Shown here in pieces: positions 46,223 through 54,515 of a DNA stretch of 64,000 nt. How positions within the stretch are numbered: the stretch's first letter is position 1; every line of letters begins with the position of its first letter. Source of the DNA: Alphaproteobacteria bacterium. GTDB taxonomy: Bacteria; Pseudomonadota; Alphaproteobacteria; Caulobacterales; Maricaulaceae. A model generated the notes under the pieces. The model worked only from the letters and a program-made list of their open reading frames with translations, had not been told where the DNA came from and did no database searches. The stretch covers positions 620,001 to 684,000 of the forward strand of contig JANSXV010000001.1 of assembly GCA_024742735.1 (NCBI GenBank). The letters run 5' to 3'. Both the position numbers and the translations under genes were made by a program.

Positions 46223-48217
46223 TTAAGCGGGCGGTGACCCCTCCGCCAGCGTCACCAGCACGTCCCCATCGCCGACCTGGGCGCCGGCGGTGGCGGTGAC
46301 GGCCTCTACCACGCCGTCGGCGGGGGCGGACAAGGCGTGTTCCATTTTCATGGCTTCCAGCACGACGAGGGTCTGGCCCTTGGTGACGGCGTCGCCGGCT
46401 TTCACCGAGACCGAGAGAACCTTGCCGGGCATGGGGGCCTTGATCTGGCCGCCCGCGCTGATCGCTTCGGCCAGGGCCGCCGGGTCGTAGCGGGTGACGA
46501 GGTGGGTTTCGCCTTGGATGCTGACCAGCGCGGCGCGGCCGCGGCGTTCGAACCGGGCGGTGACGGGTTGGCCGTTGAGCGTTGCGGCGAAGGTCCCGGC
46601 GGGGTCATAGCAGCAGCGCTCCAGACGCAGCGTCTGGTCGCCGACCGCAGCGAGGAGCGCGTCGCCGTCCACGGTGAAGGCCGCGGCCAGGCGCTGCTCG
46701 CCCGCGTCCAGGCCCGCCTCGATATGGGGCGCGGCGTTGATGCGGAAGCCGTCGGCGACGTCCCAGGGATCGGCGGCGTTCGCGGCGAGCGGGCCGCCAT
46801 TCGCCATGACGAGCGCGCCCACGGCATAGGTCAGCGCCGGGGCGTCCTTGGGAGCCAGCGCGTCCAGGCGCTCGTCGATGAAGCGGGTGTCGACGGCGCC
46901 GGCGCGGAAGTCGGGATGGGTCAGGCAGCGGCGCAAAAAGCCGGCGTTGGTCTTCACAGGGTGGACGCTGACATGGGCGTCCATGGCCGCGGTCAGCGTG
47001 TCGATGGCTTCTTCCCGTGTGGCGCCGTGGGCGATGAGCTTGGCGATCATGGGATCGTAGTGAAGCGAGACCTCCCCGCCCTGCTCCACGCCGGAATCGG
47101 TGCGCACCGAGCCAGCTGTCGGCGGCAGGGAGAGCCGCTCCAGCACGCCGATGGAGGGCAGAAAGCCGGTGGCGGGATCCTCCGCGTAGAGGCGCGCCTC
47201 CATGGCCCAGCCCTTGATCCCGATGCGGTCCTGCTCCGGCACCGACCCGCCGGCGGCGACCTTCAGCTGCAGCTCCACGAGGTCGAAGCCGGTGATCATC
47301 TCGGTGACGGGGTGCTCCACCTGCAGGCGGGTGTTCATCTCCATGAAGAAGAAGCCGTCGTCGCTGAGCGGGCCGGAGCCGTCGACGATGAACTCCACCG
47401 TGCCCGCGCCCACATAATTCACCGCCTGGGCCGCCCTGACCGCCGCGGAGCACATGGCCGCGCGGACATTAGGCGTCATGTGGGGCGCAGGCGCCTCCTC
47501 GAGGACCTTCTGGTGGCGGCGCTGGAGCGAGCAGTCGCGCTCGAAGAAGTGGACCACCCGCCCGCGCACATCGCCGAAGACCTGCACCTCGATATGGCGC
47601 GGGCTGGTGATGAATTTCTCGATCAGCACCCGGTCATCGCCGAAGCTCGCCGCCGCCTCGCGCTTGCAGCTGTCGAGGGATTCCGTGAACTTCGCCGCGT
47701 CCTCGACCTTGCGCATGCCCTTGCCGCCGCCGCCGGCGACCGCCTTGATGAGCACCGGATAGCCGATGCGATCGGCCTCGGCTTTCAGATGCTCCGGATC
47801 CTGGTCCTCGCCGTGATAGCCCGGCGTGACCGGCACGCCGGCCGCCTCCATCAGCTTTTTGGCGCGGTCCTTCAGCCCCATGGCCTCGATGGACTCCGGG
47901 CTCGGCCCCACGAACAGGATGCCGGCGTCCGCGCAGGCCCGCGCAAAGCCGGCATTTTCCGACAGGAAGCCATAGCCGGGATGGATGGCGTCGGCGCCGG
48001 TCCTGCGGGCTGCGTCCAGGATCACGTCGGCCTTCAGATAGCTCTCGCGCGCCGGAGCCGGACCGATAGGGATCGCCTCGCCCGCTTCACGCACGAAGGG
48101 GGCGTTCGCATCGGCGTCGGAATACACCGCGACCGTGGCGATCCCCATCCTGTGCGCGGTGCGCAGGATGCGGCGGGCGATCTCGCCCCGGTTGGCGATG
48201 AGCAGCTTGGTGATCAT
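46223..48217 (-). CDS. mccA: acyl-CoA carboxylase biotin carboxylase/BCCP subunit, probably methylcrotonyl-CoA carboxylase alpha
   Basis: ATP-dependent biotin carboxylase with a fused biotin carrier domain, 664 residues from the ATG at 48217. Motifs: KLLIANRGEIARRI, the ATP-grasp loop AVAGGGGKGMRKV, FMEMNTRLQVEHPVTE and the biotinylation site EAMKMEH near the end. The adjacent methylglutaconyl-CoA hydratase and the mccB further upstream point to leucine degradation rather than propionyl-CoA metabolism, although the alpha subunit alone is not diagnostic. A long upstream frame is rejected as it overlaps DUF817. Confidence 0.9.
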   Translation of the reverse strand: MITKLLIANRGEIARRILRTAHRMGIATVAVYSDADANAPFVREAGEAIPIGPAPARESYLKADVILDAARRTGADAIHPGYGFLSENAGFARACADAGILFVGPSPESIEAMGLKDRAKKLMEAAGVPVTPGYHGEDQDPEHLKAEADRIGYPVLIKAVAGGGGKGMRKVEDAAKFTESLDSCKREAAASFGDDRVLIEKFITSPRHIEVQVFGDVRGRVVHFFERDCSLQRRHQKVLEEAPAPHMTPNVRAAMCSAAVRAAQAVNYVGAGTVEFIVDGSGPLSDDGFFFMEMNTRLQVEHPVTEMITGFDLVELQLKVAAGGSVPEQDRIGIKGWAMEARLYAEDPATGFLPSIGVLERLSLPPTAGSVRTDSGVEQGGEVSLHYDPMIAKLIAHGATREEAIDTLTAAMDAHVSVHPVKTNAGFLRRCLTHPDFRAGAVDTRFIDERLDALAPKDAPALTYAVGALVMANGGPLAANAADPWDVADGFRINAAPHIEAGLDAGEQRLAAAFTVDGDALLAAVGDQTLRLERCCYDPAGTFAATLNGQPVTARFERRGRAALVSIQGETHLVTRYDPAALAEAISAGGQIKAPMPGKVLSVSVKAGDAVTKGQTLVVLEAMKMEHALSAPADGVVEAVTATAGAQVGDGDVLVTLAEGSPPA

Positions 48218-48270
48218 GGCGGGCCTTACTTGAAGCGTCGGGCGGGTTTTGCGCCAGTCCGGCGCGCTGT

Positions 48271-49143
48271 TCAAGCACGCGGGGCGTCGCGCTCGCGCAC
48301 CGTGGCCGCCAAAACGAAGCTGATCAGCATCAACAAGTACCAGCTGCCCATCTTGGTCAGCGGCACCGGGCTCCACGCCAGATCCTGTGCCGGATAGGTC
48401 CAGGCGCGCGCATAGGTTCCAAGGTTTTCCGCGCACCAGATCAGGAAGGCCACGAAGATCAGGCCCAGCAAAAGCGGCAGGGGCCGATGCTTGCGATCGG
48501 GACGCAGCCAGATCACGCACGGCCCGTAGATCAGCGCGCTCAACGCGAACAGCGCGTAGCGGATATCGACCGTGTAGTGGTGGGAGAAGAAGTTGATATA
48601 GGCGGCGACGGCCAGCAGCGCCTGCAGCCAGAGCGGCGCAAACCGGTCGAAGCGAAAGTCGAACAGGCGCCAGACCCGGGCGATATAGCTTCCCACGCTG
48701 GCGTACATGAAGCCGGAGAACAGCGGCACGCCGAAGACGGCGAGCATCGCGTCGGCGCTTTCTGGATAGATCCAGCTGCCGGCATGGACCTTGAAGATCT
48801 CCATCAGCGTGCCGACCGCGTGGAAGACGCAGATGACCCGCACCTCCGCCCAGCTCTCCAGTCGAAAGCTGATCATGGCCAGCTGCAGCAGCACCGCCCC
48901 GATGGTGATGGCGTCATAGCGCGCCAGCGCGGCGTCGTCCGGCCAGAACAGAAAGCTGACCAGCAGCAGGACAAGCATCGCGATGCCGAAGAGGGCCGCC
49001 CACACCTGTTTGACGGCGAACAGGATCGCCTCGAACAGGGCGAGGCTGACCGGGCCGCGGACCATGGCCGCGCGCAACGACGCGCTGAACGCCTCCAGGC
49101 CGCTGTCCGCCAGGACGCGCCCTTGAGGCTGCGACGCCGTCAC
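48271..49143 (-). CDS. DUF817 family membrane protein
   Basis: A 290-residue polytopic membrane protein with about seven to eight hydrophobic segments. Resembles DUF817 (YoaT-like) by SWAEVRVICVFHAVGTLMEIFKV and VGSYIARVWRLFDFRF. It starts at GTG 49143 and lies between the hydratase and mccA. Function unknown; it is probably carried along in the leucine catabolic run. Confidence 0.75.
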   Translation of the reverse strand: MTASQPQGRVLADSGLEAFSASLRAAMVRGPVSLALFEAILFAVKQVWAALFGIAMLVLLLVSFLFWPDDAALARYDAITIGAVLLQLAMISFRLESWAEVRVICVFHAVGTLMEIFKVHAGSWIYPESADAMLAVFGVPLFSGFMYASVGSYIARVWRLFDFRFDRFAPLWLQALLAVAAYINFFSHHYTVDIRYALFALSALIYGPCVIWLRPDRKHRPLPLLLGLIFVAFLIWCAENLGTYARAWTYPAQDLAWSPVPLTKMGSWYLLMLISFVLAATVRERDAPRA

Positions 49144-49149
49144 AGGCTG

Positions 49150-49947
49150 CTACTCCGCCCAGTATGGCTTGCGCTTCTCCAGGAAGGCGGAGAGGCCCTC
49201 CCTGCCCTCGGCGCTGGCGCGCCGGTCGGCGATCTGGTGGGCGGTCTTGCGCAAAAGGCCGTCGTCGATATCGGCCTCGGCGACCATGTCCACCAGCTTC
49301 TTGGCGTCGGCCACCGCGCCGGGCGCCGTGTGGAAGGCCAGCTGACCAAGATGCTCCATCATGTCGTCAAGCTCGTCAGCGGTGTCGACGACATACTGAG
49401 CCAGGCCGATCTGGTGGGCGAACGTCCCGTCGAAGCCCTCGCCGCTGGCGAACAGCGCCTTGGCGTAGCGCGGGCCGATGGCGCGCACCACGAAGGGGGA
49501 GATGGTCGCCGGCGTCAGCCCGAGGCGCACCTCGGAAAAACGGATCTTGGCGTCCTTGACGGCGACAGCGGCGTCACAAGCCGCCATCAGGCCCGCGCCG
49601 CCGCCCATGGCCGCGCCCTGGACGAGCGCGACAGTGAATTGCGGCAGGTCGTGAAGCTTGTGCAGCATGCGCGCCAGGCCGAGAGCATCCTCGACATTGT
49701 CGGCATGGGTCCAGTCTGCGGCGGCCTGCATCCATTCCAGATCCGCGCCGGCCGAAAAGCTCTTGCCGGCGCCGCGGATGAACACCACCCTCGCCTCGTC
49801 GGCGTTGGCGCGCAGGGTTTCGAAAATGTCTGACAGGCGCGCGATGATATCGGCGTTGAAGGCGTTGTGCTTTTCCGGCCGGTTCAGCGTGATGATGGCG
49901 GCCCCGCCGCGCGTCACGTCCAGCAGCACTTCGTTCTCGGCGACCAT
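49150..49947 (-). CDS. methylglutaconyl-CoA hydratase-like enoyl-CoA hydratase
   Basis: Crotonase-fold enzyme, 265 residues. Visible: LNRPEKHNAFNADII, the oxyanion segment FSAGADLEWMQ, QGAAMGGGAGLMAACDAA and SEVRLGLTPATISPFV, the last typical of methylglutaconyl-CoA hydratase in leucine degradation. The ATG at 49947 is followed directly by DUF817 (6 nt after its stop) and mccA. Placed between mcc genes, so the assignment to leucine catabolism is likely. Confidence 0.85.
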   Translation of the reverse strand: MVAENEVLLDVTRGGAAIITLNRPEKHNAFNADIIARLSDIFETLRANADEARVVFIRGAGKSFSAGADLEWMQAAADWTHADNVEDALGLARMLHKLHDLPQFTVALVQGAAMGGGAGLMAACDAAVAVKDAKIRFSEVRLGLTPATISPFVVRAIGPRYAKALFASGEGFDGTFAHQIGLAQYVVDTADELDDMMEHLGQLAFHTAPGAVADAKKLVDMVAEADIDDGLLRKTAHQIADRRASAEGREGLSAFLEKRKPYWAE

Positions 49948-50009
49948 GGCGTCCTCCAGTGAGCGTGTATCCGCCCACAGGCTTTAGAGCGCTGCGCGGC
50001 GCCGGCCAA

Positions 50010-50062
50010 GCCTGCATTCAGACGCAGGCAGGCCTCGCCGCCGGGATCCCGGCGGCGAGGCC
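50010..50062. repeat. tandem hairpins after the three-helix membrane gene
   Basis: Two adjacent dyads: GCCTGC attcagac GCAGGC (50010-50029) and the perfect GGCCTCGCCGCCGGG / CCCGGCGGCGAGGCC (50031-50062). They lie in the 138-nt gap between the 124-residue membrane gene and the hydratase. No T-tract follows; possibly attenuator or rho-assisted stop. Confidence 0.55.
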
Positions 50063-50085
50063 CTGGTCAGACTGCGGCCGACGCT

Positions 50086-50460
50086 CTAGCGCGGCAGGAT
50101 GATCGACTTGATGATGAACAGCACCGTCAGACCGACCAGATAGGCCAGGCCCGCAAAGGCCAGGTACTGCCAGTAGAGCATGTCCGTGACCGGCGGCATG
50201 GCGAAGCTGGCGCCGTTCTGCACCATGGGCAGGACCTGATCGACCACCACGTGGACGATGACGCTGGCCACCGTAAAGATCAGGATTGCGCCGTAGGACG
50301 GCATGAGCAGCGCCATCACGACGGCGATGACCCCCATCTGCACGCCCAGCATCAGCCAGTTCACCGAGCCGCCCGCGCCGTGGCTGGACGAATCCAGCCC
50401 GGCCATGAGCCACGCCCAGACCGGCTCCACATAGGTCCAGATCTGATCAAGAAATTCCAT
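50086..50460 (-). CDS. small three-helix membrane protein, paralogue A
   Basis: A 124-residue membrane protein with three hydrophobic segments (about 35-55, 57-78 and 96-120). I do not recognise it, but it is clearly related to the next gene upstream (50648-50965): both have a MP motif after the first helix (LLMPSYGAILIFTVAS here, LIMPGWNRILVFTAAA there), VxHVVxDxVLPMV and PPxxxxxxWxxxxFxxxxYL. The pair is a tandem duplication. A 9-bp inverted repeat lies upstream. Confidence 0.65.
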   Translation of the reverse strand: MEFLDQIWTYVEPVWAWLMAGLDSSSHGAGGSVNWLMLGVQMGVIAVVMALLMPSYGAILIFTVASVIVHVVVDQVLPMVQNGASFAMPPVTDMLYWQYLAFAGLAYLVGLTVLFIIKSIILPR

Positions 50461-50526
50461 TGCGCTTCCCCTCGCAAAGCGGCCCGCCGGGCCGTAAGTG
50501 CTTTATTCGCTCCCCCAAAGCGCCGC

Positions 50527-50550
50527 GTTTGCGCCGCTCATGGCGCAAAC
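50527..50550. promoter_or_regulatory. perfect 9-bp inverted repeat upstream of paralogue A
   Basis: GTTTGCGCC (50527-50535) gctcat GGCGCAAAC (50542-50550), 67 nt before the ATG of the 124-residue gene (minus strand). Could be an operator or a leader hairpin; no factor can be named. Confidence 0.4.
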
Positions 50551-50647
50551 CCTGCCAAATTCTTAACGAAAAGCAAGGGCTGTCAGCCCGGCAGCGCCGC
50601 AAATCCTTGCGATGTCTCTGAAACATCACGCCCGCAAATCGCGGTCG

Positions 50648-50965
50648 TCAGCGCTTCAGCAGCATACGGCGCAGCAGAAAAAGCACGGCGATGATGATCA
50701 GATAGCCCACCAGAAGGAACCCGACCTCGCGCCAGAACGGGACTTCGAGGATCGGTGGAAGGCGCAAGGCGGCCCCGCCGGAAACAACCGGCATCACAAC
50801 GTCGGTGATGACATGAACCACGGTCGCGGCGGCCGTGAACACCAGAATCCGGTTCCAGCCCGGCATGATCAGCGCCGCCACGAAGGCGATGATCAGCCCC
50901 TGGACCGCGTTGACCGAGTTGAACCCGGCCCGCATGAAGTCGAGCACCTGATCGACGATATCCAT
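50648..50965 (-). CDS. small three-helix membrane protein, paralogue B
   Basis: A 105-residue relative of the 124-residue protein, with three hydrophobic segments and a basic end (RRMLLKR). It lacks the longer N-terminal stretch of its paralogue. Located 187 nt upstream of it and 75 nt downstream of the flavodoxin-fold gene. Function unknown. Confidence 0.62.
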   Translation of the reverse strand: MDIVDQVLDFMRAGFNSVNAVQGLIIAFVAALIMPGWNRILVFTAAATVVHVITDVVMPVVSGGAALRLPPILEVPFWREVGFLLVGYLIIIAVLFLLRRMLLKR

Positions 50966-51040
50966 TCGGGTTCCCCCTCCGCCTGATTAACCCACCATGG
51001 CGCGAACTCGCTGGCCGCGGCAAGGGGCGTGAGGCGTGGG

Positions 51041-51622
51041 TCAGGCCGCTTTGGCGCCCAGCCCGGCGACCTTCTCCAGCATTTTCGCCCGCGCCTCGGC
51101 GCCCATCTCCACGCCGCCGAGAACGGTGTCCCTGACAGGCTTGAAGCCGGAGATCTTCAAAACCCCGGCCTCCAGCCCTTTCAAGGAATGCGAGCCGTAG
51201 AACAGGCGGTAAGCAAAGCCCGGCATGCCCATGGTCACGATCACCCGGGCTGACTTGCCCGCCATCTTCTGCGCCGGCCATTTCGAGCTGTCGCCGCCGG
51301 TGTCCAGAAGAAAACCGCCTCGGGCGATCTGCTCCAGCAACGCCTTCGCCTTGGCCGGCAGGCTGCCCAGCCAGAGCGGGTAGATCAGAACGAAGTGATC
51401 CGCATCGGACAGCGCGTCCCGGATCGGCGTCAGGGCGACCGGCGGGTCGTGCTCGAAGGCTGTCGCGCTGTCGAGAAGCGGAATCTCGAGTTCCCCGGCG
51501 TTGAACCGGGACACGGTATGGCCTGCCTGTTCGGCGGCGGTCTGATACGCGTCGGCCAGGGCGAAACAGAAGCGCTCCGGCGCGGGATCAGGGTGGGCGT
51601 TGATCAGACAGATCTGCATCAT
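51041..51622 (-). CDS. NAD(P)H:quinone oxidoreductase, flavodoxin-like fold
   Basis: A 193-residue protein of the NQO1/MdaB-like group: N-terminal strand QICLINAHPDPAPERF, YPLWLGSLPAKAKALLEQI for flavin phosphate and isoalloxazine contacts, and VTMGMPGFAYRL. It starts at either of two adjacent ATGs (51622 or 51619) and overlaps the DUF3422 stop by 4 nt, so the two are coupled. Confidence 0.82.
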   Translation of the reverse strand: MMQICLINAHPDPAPERFCFALADAYQTAAEQAGHTVSRFNAGELEIPLLDSATAFEHDPPVALTPIRDALSDADHFVLIYPLWLGSLPAKAKALLEQIARGGFLLDTGGDSSKWPAQKMAGKSARVIVTMGMPGFAYRLFYGSHSLKGLEAGVLKISGFKPVRDTVLGGVEMGAEARAKMLEKVAGLGAKAA

Positions 51623-52920
51623 TCGTCGCCGGGGTCCTCGACGCGGGCTTTCAGCCAGCTGCGCACCCAGCGTATCCCGAACAGGGCGGTCACGAAAACC
51701 AACGGCGTGGCGATGGCCGCCGCGATATAGGGCTGTATGCTCAGGCCCGCCGCCTCCCCGCCGCGCGCCAGGTAATAGATCAGACTTACGGCATAGTAGG
51801 TGATGGCGACCGCTGAGAGGGCTTCGACCGTCTCCTGCAGCTTCAGCTGGGCTTCGGCGCGCCGGTTCATGGCGTCGAGCACGCTCTTGTTCTGCTCCTC
51901 CAGGTCGACCTGAACCCGGGTCGCCAGCAGGCGCACCGCCCGGTCGACGCGCTCGGCCACGGCCTGCTGGCGCGAGGCGACGGCTTCGCAGGTGCGCAGG
52001 GCCGGCTGCAGGCGGCGTTCGATAAAGACTCCGATGCGCTCATGGCCTTCGATACGATCAGCGCGCAAACGCTGGTCACGGACCTCCACGATCCGGCCAT
52101 AAGCGCGCGCCGCCGCAAAGCGGTAGTCGTTCTTCGCGCGCAGCTGCTCGGCCTCGCCGGCCAGGCGCGTCAGGCGCTGAAGGATGTCGCGGTCCTTGGC
52201 GGCATGGGGCCCGGCCGCGATCCGGTCGGATGTTTCATCGAGTGCGCGTTCAAGCTTGGTCAGCGCCGATCCGGCCTTGCGCGCCACCGGCAAGGCCAGC
52301 ATCGCGGCCATGCGATAGGCCTCCAGCTCCAGAATGCGCTGGACCATGCGTCCGCGCACCGCGTCGGCGGGCGTGGAATCAAATGCCAGGAAGCGCATGT
52401 ATCCGTCGCCGTCCGGCTCGAAATCGGCCGCCAGGCTCGCCGCGCCGCCGCGAATGGCGCTCGCGGCGAAATCGGACTTGCCGAACACCTGCTTGCTCAG
52501 CTTTTCGTCCAGCTTGCCGTCCTTGCTTTTCACGATATGCAGCCGCACCGCCGACAGACGGCCGCCCGGCATGCCCGCGAACGCCTCCTTGGGGGCCTTG
52601 CCCAACGGATCGCCCTTGAAGGGCTCATCGGGCGGGTCAGCATCCAGCACCGTGTAGGAGACGAACTCGGTATGGCGCTCGAACGCGACCTGGAGCGGGC
52701 CTTCGGTGTAGATGTGATGGCGCGCATCATCATCAGGCACAGGCTGGCCCAGATCCGCCAGGCGCGCACGCAGGCGGGCGAAATGCAGGTCGCCCTCTTC
52801 CGGCGTCACGAACAGGTCGATGCGCGAGACCGAGGCCGGCGCCGGTATTTCCGGACGCGGCCGGGCGTGGACCTCTGCGATCAGGTCCGCGCGGTCATCG
52901 TGGTCGCGCCAGTATACCAT
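51619..52920 (-). CDS. DUF3422 family membrane protein
   Basis: A 433-residue protein with a large soluble part and two hydrophobic segments near the C terminus (about 370-395 and 400-420: AITYYAVSLIYYLARGG, PLVFVTALFGIRWV). Coiled-coil-like helices precede them. Recognised as DUF3422 by RADLIAEVHARPRPEI and the overall layout. Function unknown; members are sometimes called egg-lysin-like. Coupled to the downstream flavodoxin-fold gene. Confidence 0.8.
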   Translation of the reverse strand: MVYWRDHDDRADLIAEVHARPRPEIPAPASVSRIDLFVTPEEGDLHFARLRARLADLGQPVPDDDARHHIYTEGPLQVAFERHTEFVSYTVLDADPPDEPFKGDPLGKAPKEAFAGMPGGRLSAVRLHIVKSKDGKLDEKLSKQVFGKSDFAASAIRGGAASLAADFEPDGDGYMRFLAFDSTPADAVRGRMVQRILELEAYRMAAMLALPVARKAGSALTKLERALDETSDRIAAGPHAAKDRDILQRLTRLAGEAEQLRAKNDYRFAAARAYGRIVEVRDQRLRADRIEGHERIGVFIERRLQPALRTCEAVASRQQAVAERVDRAVRLLATRVQVDLEEQNKSVLDAMNRRAEAQLKLQETVEALSAVAITYYAVSLIYYLARGGEAAGLSIQPYIAAAIATPLVFVTALFGIRWVRSWLKARVEDPGDE

Positions 52921-52987
52921 GGGTCTCGACTTCCGTGATTGCAGCGAACGCTAGCCGAACCTTGCGATTCTGCCCAGCGCCGCCGAG

Positions 52988-53605
52988 CTAGGCTGAGATC
53001 TCGATCCAGATCTCGTTGCGCCGGAAGGGCGCGGGGATCCAGGGCGGATTATAGGCCGCAAAGGTCGGCGGGGCCGCTGCCGAATGGCCTTGTTCGCTCA
53101 GGAACGCTTCCAGCTCGCCGAGCTTCTCCGCCACCCGCCGCTCGCCCATGAGGCCGTTGAAACGGATCACCGCCACGCGCCGGGCCGGAACCTCGCGCAG
53201 CTCCACCCGGGCGTCGTCCGGCGCGGGCAGGCTGTCCAGGGTCCAGCGCTCCGGCATGATGAAGGAGACCCGCCAGCTCCCCTCGCCCCCTGGTTCGCTG
53301 GTCACGGGCGCCGTCATGGCGATCTCCTGACCTTGGGCCCGCGTCGACGTCACCGGCGCGGTCATGGCGATCTCTTCGCGAGGCGAATTGCCGCCGAAGA
53401 TGTAGCCGGCCAGCGGCCGGAAGCCGCGATTGGTCGCCTCGCGCCGGTCCCCGCTCATCTCCACTTCGGCCAGGATCAGCGCGGGGTAGTCGCGGATCTC
53501 GATATCCCCGTGGGCCTCCACCAGGGTGTAGGACGGCTCCTCAGTCGCCATGGCGGGCGCCGTGACAAGCGCGATCAGCGCGGCGAGGCTGGCGAGTAAA
53601 CGCAT
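52988..53605 (-). CDS. secreted SOUL-family heme-binding-like protein
   Basis: A 205-residue protein with signal peptide MRLLASLAALIALVTAPAMA and a SOUL/HBP domain: YTLVEAHGDIEIRDYPALIL, FRPLAGYIFGGNSPREEIAMTAPVTS and the repeat QEIAMTAPVTS. The doubled MTAPV motif is typical. Predicted periplasmic. It probably binds tetrapyrrole or a similar ligand. Located just upstream of DUF3422. Confidence 0.88.
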   Translation of the reverse strand: MRLLASLAALIALVTAPAMATEEPSYTLVEAHGDIEIRDYPALILAEVEMSGDRREATNRGFRPLAGYIFGGNSPREEIAMTAPVTSTRAQGQEIAMTAPVTSEPGGEGSWRVSFIMPERWTLDSLPAPDDARVELREVPARRVAVIRFNGLMGERRVAEKLGELEAFLSEQGHSAAAPPTFAAYNPPWIPAPFRRNEIWIEISA

Positions 53606-53675
53606 GGGGCGGCTCCTTGCAGGTCATGGAGCGGTATACGCGCAACTGGGGTGGCGGGATCACTCTCCGCCCCTA

Positions 53676-53710
53676 TCCCGGCCGAGCAAAGCGAGCGCCG
53701 GGACCTGGAT
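53676..53710. repeat. family B repeat fragment beside hepT
   Basis: TCCCGGCCGAGCAAAGCGAG..CGCCGGGACC matches the left part of family B. It abuts the hepT stop codon (53710-53712). The other end of the toxin-antitoxin pair has a fuller copy at 54402-54510. Confidence 0.6.
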
Positions 53711-54060
53711 CAACGCTCATCGGGCAGCGTGTCAGAGAGAGCGACTTCCAATTGGGAGATAAGCTGAGGCAATGAGTTACTGATCGTGTCAACGACCACT
53801 TCGGCGTCGACCGTGCCATAGCCATGGATAATCTTGTTCCGCATAGCGATAGCTTTGCGGAACGGGATCGCCGCCAGCTCGGTTCTGACACCTTCGGGAA
53901 CCTGACTAGCGGCCTCGCCAATCACCTCCAGCGCACGCTGGACCGCAAGGTATCTCAGAACATCCGCTTCCAGCTGATCAGGCGTGTGTCCGGTCCCATA
54001 TTCGACGGCGAGCCTGGCGTAGTCGAGCATGTCTTCAAGGAAGCCGCGCGACCGCTTCAT
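53710..54060 (-). CDS. hepT: HepT-like ribonuclease toxin (DUF86)
   Basis: HEPN-domain toxin of HepT-MntA systems. The 116-residue protein has the catalytic motif Rx4HxY in MRNKIIHGYG and the helical DUF86 fold with FLEDMLDYARLAVEYG and ALEVIGEAASQVP. Its ATG overlaps the mntA stop by 4 nt, as is usual for the pair. HepT RNase activity is normally blocked by MntA-catalysed AMPylation of the tyrosine. A repeat fragment adjoins the 3' end. Confidence 0.9.
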   Translation of the reverse strand: MKRSRGFLEDMLDYARLAVEYGTGHTPDQLEADVLRYLAVQRALEVIGEAASQVPEGVRTELAAIPFRKAIAMRNKIIHGYGTVDAEVVVDTISNSLPQLISQLEVALSDTLPDER

Positions 54061-54341
54061 AACGAAACAGCCTCTCCGAGGATGGCGTCCTTCAGCCGAG
54101 GATGGATCGAACGCCGTGTCAGAGTGTCCACACTGACGCCCAGCCGCTCGACCAGAAAGTCATCAAAATCGCTCAGATCGAAGAAGGTCGGCGTCGTCTC
54201 GAAATCAACAATCAAGTCCAGATCGCTGTCCGGTCGCCCCTCGCCGCGCGCCCGCGACCCGAACACGGCGATCCCGGTCACGCCGAAGCGCTCGCGCAGT
54301 TCGGGCTTGAGGCCTTTGAGGATTTCGATCGCAGGGTCCAT
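54057..54341 (-). CDS. mntA: MntA-like minimal nucleotidyltransferase antitoxin
   Basis: AMPylating antitoxin for HepT. From the ATG at 54341 it is 94 residues with the nucleotidyltransferase signature GSRARG and DSDLDLIVD (GSx10DxD) and a third acidic residue plausible at VDTLTRR. A longer frame to 54515 reads repeat DNA and is rejected. Antitoxin first, toxin second, 4-nt overlap. Confidence 0.9.
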   Translation of the reverse strand: MDPAIEILKGLKPELRERFGVTGIAVFGSRARGEGRPDSDLDLIVDFETTPTFFDLSDFDDFLVERLGVSVDTLTRRSIHPRLKDAILGEAVSL

Positions 54342-54401
54342 GGCCGCGATTATAGCGCGAGGGGCGCGGGCGCGTAAGCGGAAGCGCTTGGAACCCGCAC
54401 T

Positions 54402-54510
54402 GACTTCCCGGCCAAGCCGCGCAAGCGGCGCCGAGCCGGGATCTGTGTGCGAGCTCGCGATGAGGCCCCGGCTCCGCCCCCGGATCAAGTCCGGGGTTGG
54501 CCGGGGATTC
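54402..54510. repeat. family B palindromic repeat, copy 3
   Basis: A 109-nt element, GACTTCCCGGCCAAGCC.. to ..GTTGGCCGGGGATTC, with CCGGATCAAGTCCGG inside. It separates the HepT-MntA pair from the 3' end of mccB, which stops at 54516. Confidence 0.75.
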
Positions 54511-54515
54511 AACAT

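Noticed and set aside
46337-48397. 686-codon open frame antisense to mccA
   Set aside because: Shadow of the carboxylase gene; His/Arg/Gly-rich with no domain.
53710-54515. Longer MntA start within the repeat
   Set aside because: Adds 58 codons of repeat-derived sequence; the ATG at 54341 fits the family.
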